Of a DNA stretch of 7,065 bases, positions 4,971 to 7,065 are shown piece after piece (position 1 is the first letter of the stretch; each line of letters begins with the position of its first letter). The translations under genes were made by a program, and so were the position numbers. Under the pieces are notes generated by a model, which was given only the letters and a program-made list of their open reading frames with translations, did not search any database and was not told the origin of the DNA. Origin of the DNA: Candidatus Methanoperedens sp. (GTDB lineage Archaea > Halobacteriota > Methanosarcinia > Methanosarcinales > Methanoperedenaceae); contig JAPMTY010000136.1 of NCBI GenBank assembly GCA_026552835.1, positions 1 through 7,065 on the forward strand, written 5' to 3'.

Positions 4971-5822
4971 TTATTCTGTCACAAGGACATCGGGCGCACG
5001 GTGGCTGATTTTTATGCCTTTGCCCACGCCTTTCACTTTGACGCCCATGATTTTATCGTAAGCAAGCTCTGCCGCTTTCTGCCCTGCAAGGAGCATGCCG
5101 CCAAATATTGGTCCCATGCGCGGCGCGCCGTATGTGGACGTTGCCGACATGCCTGCGACGATAAGTCCCGGGTATATCTCGTGGGTAAGCTCAACAGTCT
5201 GTTTCTCGGCTTCATCCACCCAGAGGGAGCCGCATCCTGGGGGTTCCGGGATTGATAATCTCTTTTGCTGCCAGAGACGTCTTACCAGGACTGAATCATG
5301 CCCTGTAGCATCAATTACCACTTTTGTTCTTATCGCTATCGGATCCATGCATGTAATGAATTTCGGCATTTGTTGCACCGGATACCACTGGATAACCACG
5401 CCGTCAACATGGTCTTCCTTGAGTATCAGGTCTTCCACATTCGTAGAGTTAAGCAATTTCACACCTGCATCACATGCGCTTGCAAGCATCTTAGAAACCA
5501 TCTCAAAAGAATCGCAAACGTAAAGTCCATTTCCGGCATCTTTGAGATTTACGCCGCACTCTTCGAGTATCTTGTTAGCCGGAGCGCCGACAGTGTTTTT
5601 AGGCATAAGATAGCCGCCCTGCCACATTCCTCCGCCGCCGTAGATGTTTCTTTCTATCATGACGGTCTTAAGACCTTTCTCTGCACAGTATTTTGCAGCC
5701 GCGACACCGCATGGTCCTGACCCAACAACAACAACATCGCTGTCAAGAATATTCTGTAAGAAATCATCTAAGAATTCATTAACTATCGTTTTTGTAACAT
5801 GTATCTCGCTGATATTCGTCAT
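4971..5822 (-). CDS. thi4: Thiamine thiazole synthase Thi4 (Cys-type)
   Basis: Thi4 makes the thiazole half of thiamine from NAD, glycine and sulfur, using iron. The 283-residue length fits archaeal members. An N-terminal helix (1-27) is followed by the dinucleotide-binding motif DVVVVGSGPCGVAAA (29-43), an ERNIYGGGGMWQGG segment (57-70) that binds NAD-derived substrate, the sulfur-site motif FITCMDP (155-161), a DATGHDS strand/turn (171-177) and the C-terminal AGMSATSTYGAPRMGPIFGGM segment (223-243). Cys158 sits where yeast Thi4 has its sulfur-donor Cys205, whereas the Methanocaldococcus enzyme uses His there and takes free sulfide. The start at 5820-5822 is backed by an AGGGTGA Shine-Dalgarno site 4 nt upstream. 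It is a single-gene unit with its own promoter and terminator. No TPP riboswitch is evident upstream. Confidence 0.96.
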   Translation of the reverse strand: MTNISEIHVTKTIVNEFLDDFLQNILDSDVVVVGSGPCGVAAAKYCAEKGLKTVMIERNIYGGGGMWQGGYLMPKNTVGAPANKILEECGVNLKDAGNGLYVCDSFEMVSKMLASACDAGVKLLNSTNVEDLILKEDHVDGVVIQWYPVQQMPKFITCMDPIAIRTKVVIDATGHDSVLVRRLWQQKRLSIPEPPGCGSLWVDEAEKQTVELTHEIYPGLIVAGMSATSTYGAPRMGPIFGGMLLAGQKAAELAYDKIMGVKVKGVGKGIKISHRAPDVLVTE

Positions 5823-5826
5823 AATT

Positions 5827-5845
5827 TCACCCTGAGTTAATAGGG
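5827..5845 (-). promoter_or_regulatory. thi4 Shine-Dalgarno site in a weak hairpin
   Basis: The minus strand carries AGGGTGA (5827-5833) four bases before the thi4 ATG. A CCCT about eight bases upstream can pair with its AGGG, and a G-U pair extends the stem. This could partly hide the ribosome site. The stem is short and may be fortuitous. Confidence 0.4.
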
Positions 5846-5853
5846 CTTCAGCC

Positions 5854-5872
5854 GATTATAAACTTTTCGAAG
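5854..5872 (-). promoter_or_regulatory. Putative BRE/TATA promoter for thi4
   Basis: The minus strand reads cgaaaagtttataat: an A-rich BRE-like part followed by TATA-like tttataat, centred about 37 bp before the ATG. The predicted leader is about 11 nt. GCTTC and GAAGC flank the TATA element as a 5-bp inverted repeat (5845-5849 / 5869-5873), a possible but weak operator. Confidence 0.55.
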
Positions 5873-5882
5873 CAAAGACAAC

Positions 5883-5920
5883 AAGATTTAAGTTCATTAA
5901 AATAAATTATCGCTGGAGGA
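5883..5920 (+). promoter_or_regulatory. Possible promoter and clear Shine-Dalgarno site for the 5927 gene
   Basis: GGAGGA at 5915-5920 lies 6 nt before the ATG at 5927, an excellent Shine-Dalgarno match that supports this gene being real. A weak TATA-like atttaagt at about 5886-5893 is suitably spaced for a leader of about 13 nt. The SD call is firm, the TATA call is not. Confidence 0.5.
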
Positions 5921-5926
5921 TAACCA

Positions 5927-6286
5927 ATGGATTATTTCTTCATAAATATGATACTTACGAGCAGTTCTGTCATACTTGCTCTTATCGGGTTCTATTTTGC
6001 AATCCGGATATGGATAAAATGGAGAAATACCGATATGGATATACTTAAAGCCCGGGTTTTTCTTAATAAAAAGTTCCTGGAAAAGAATGGGAGATATGTT
6101 TTTCTCTCAGGTGCTTCATTAACGGTCCATCAGTTTATGGGTTTCCTGATACAATTAAATTTTATCACAGGCGATTTAATAGATTCATTATCGGAAATTT
6201 TTGAGTTTATGGCGCTTGTGTTTTTTTTGATCCTTGCCTACGAATGGTTTGTTTTGATTTCCGCAAAAAAGCATCAATTTTATTAA
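5927..6286 (+). CDS. Hypothetical three-helix membrane protein
   Basis: I do not recognise this 119-residue protein. It has hydrophobic helices near residues 5-28, 57-79 and 92-112. The first two are joined by a basic, charged loop (RIWIKWRNTDMDILKARVF region, 27-45, then KKFLEKNGR), which should be cytoplasmic. A conserved-looking His68 and acidic residues near the second and third helices (Asp83, Asp86, Glu90, Glu93) are the only polar features. The ATG is supported by a GGAGGA Shine-Dalgarno site, which makes it a convincing gene despite the lack of a known family. It is divergent from thi4, and its stop overlaps that of the convergent valS gene by 4 bp. No function is proposed. Confidence 0.8.
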   Translation: MDYFFINMILTSSSVILALIGFYFAIRIWIKWRNTDMDILKARVFLNKKFLEKNGRYVFLSGASLTVHQFMGFLIQLNFITGDLIDSLSEIFEFMALVFFLILAYEWFVLISAKKHQFY

Positions 6287-7065
6287 CGCATAATAACTAT
6301 AATAGCAGTACCTACCTCAAGAACATCCACCGCTTTTCCTTTCAGGAGCCTTTCTTTTTCAACTGTAAAATATGAGGGATCAAGAGTAACATCCTCCCCT
6401 TCCACATGGATTGTGATGCTTCCCGATTCAGCCCCCGTTGCATCTGCTTTCGTAAGGGCTTCAGCAATGGGTTTTGCCCGGCTCCTGAATGTTTTACCAA
6501 GAACCTTCATATCGGGCTTGATACCAGTGGGAACCATCTCAAAATCCGGCGTTCCTGTGTTAAGTTTGATTACAGAATTAGCAGCACCTGCAATATCCGA
6601 AGCATCCGGGATAGATGAATAAATCTCTATGTCCGCAAGAGGCGTATTTAGAGCCATGCCGTGTTCGGATTTGTATCGCCTGATAGCTGCAGTTATATCT
6701 TTTATCAATTCACCTGTTGCCTCGGCATCTTCATCGATGAGGGATTCATCTGCGTCCGGCCACGCCTCGAGATGTACGCTTTCCTTCTTTATGTGGGAAT
6801 GGATTTCTTCGGTGAAATAAGGTAAAAACGGTGCAAGGAGCCGGGAAAGTGTTTCAATTGCCACGTAAAGGGTATATTGTGCAGCCTGTTTTCTCTCTCC
6901 ATCCTCCCCATATAGCCTTGATTTTATAAGCTCGATATAATTATCTGCAAGGATATCCCAGGTAAATCCCCGGATAGCTTTGAAAGTCTCATCAAACTGG
7001 TAGGCATCCATTTTTTCAGTTGCTTCTTTAACCAGCCTATTCAACTTGCTGAGGAGCCAGAGGTC
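6283..7065 (-). CDS. valS: Valyl-tRNA synthetase, C-terminal part (N-terminus beyond window)
   Basis: ValRS charges tRNA-Val with valine in the cytoplasm. The frame is open from the right edge (7065) to TAA at 6283-6285, showing the last 260 residues of an enzyme that normally has about 850-900. The visible part opens with DLWLLSKLNRLVKEA (1-15), the usual entry into the class I anticodon-binding helical domain. It continues with FTWDILADNYIELIKSRLYG (34-53), LSRLLAPFLPYFTEEIHSHI (74-93) and SVHLEAWP (97-104), then the archaeal-type tail with AAIRRYKSEHGMALNTPL (126-143) and a small C-terminal domain. The catalytic HIGH and KMSKS motifs and the editing domain are outside the window. An apparent start at 7044 is an internal TTG (Leu), not the real start. 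No defect is seen. The stop codon overlaps that of the plus-strand membrane protein. Confidence 0.95.
   Translation of the reverse strand, partial: DLWLLSKLNRLVKEATEKMDAYQFDETFKAIRGFTWDILADNYIELIKSRLYGEDGERKQAAQYTLYVAIETLSRLLAPFLPYFTEEIHSHIKKESVHLEAWPDADESLIDEDAEATGELIKDITAAIRRYKSEHGMALNTPLADIEIYSSIPDASDIAGAANSVIKLNTGTPDFEMVPTGIKPDMKVLGKTFRSRAKPIAEALTKADATGAESGSITIHVEGEDVTLDPSYFTVEKERLLKGKAVDVLEVGTAIIVIMR

Noticed and set aside
5823..5926. TPP riboswitch upstream of thi4
   Set aside because: The conserved CUGAGA and the downstream GGAUAAUGC-like core motifs are absent, and the predicted leader is only about 11 nt.
7042..7044. TTG as the start of a short valS-related gene
   Set aside because: The frame continues upstream to the window edge with typical ValRS sequence (DLWLLSKLN), so this is an internal leucine codon.
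1..7065. CRISPR arrays, tRNA or rRNA genes, insertion sequences
   Set aside because: No regularly spaced direct repeats, cloverleaf-like segments, transposase motifs or terminal inverted repeats were seen by eye on either strand.

Overview
The window looks like chromosomal DNA of a euryarchaeon, most likely a cytochrome-containing member of the Methanosarcinales or the related Methanoperedens/ANME lineages. The evidence is a long FKBP lipoprotein dense in N-glycosylation sequons, an archaeal-type Thi4 thiazole synthase, a valyl-tRNA synthetase with an archaeal-looking C-terminus, short intergenic gaps with TATA-box-like elements about 40 bp before start codons, and a membrane-anchored monoheme cytochrome c. 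The lineage is inferred from gene content, not from a marker gene.

Layout. (1) Minus strand, 2110 down to 1: an operon of FKBP-type prolyl isomerase lipoprotein, membrane-anchored OB-fold protein, and the ATPase of a DrrA/CcmA-like ABC transporter that runs off the left edge. (2) Plus strand, 2234-4137, divergent from the first: MscS-type mechanosensitive channel, a four-helix membrane protein and a CPHC thioredoxin-like protein, packed with 1-bp gaps. (3) Minus strand, 4865-4150: a SHOCT-domain membrane protein overlapping by 4 bp a membrane-anchored monoheme cytochrome c. (4) Minus strand, 5822-4971: thi4, with its own TATA box, Shine-Dalgarno (SD) site and a hairpin-plus-T-tract terminator. 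(5) Plus strand, 5927-6286: a small three-helix membrane protein. (6) Minus strand, 7065-6283: the C-terminal part of valS, entering from the right edge. The window is gene-dense; no gene-free stretch reaches 300 bases.

Functional reading. The left operon suggests cell-surface protein folding or export. The middle plus-strand operon suggests an envelope-stress or redox module. The SHOCT/cytochrome pair suggests extracytoplasmic electron transfer. Thi4 and ValRS are housekeeping.

Most notable items: a GC-rich double-hairpin segment (about 3731-3810) embedded in frame in the N-terminus of the thioredoxin-like gene, which resembles a small palindromic repeat inserted in a coding sequence; a Thi4 with Cys at the sulfur-donor position where some methanogen enzymes have His; an FKBP with 11 N-glycosylation sequons and an internal repeat; and a membrane OB-fold protein beside an ABC ATPase, in a CcmE-like arrangement but without a heme ligand. 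No wholly new multi-gene system is clearly evident.
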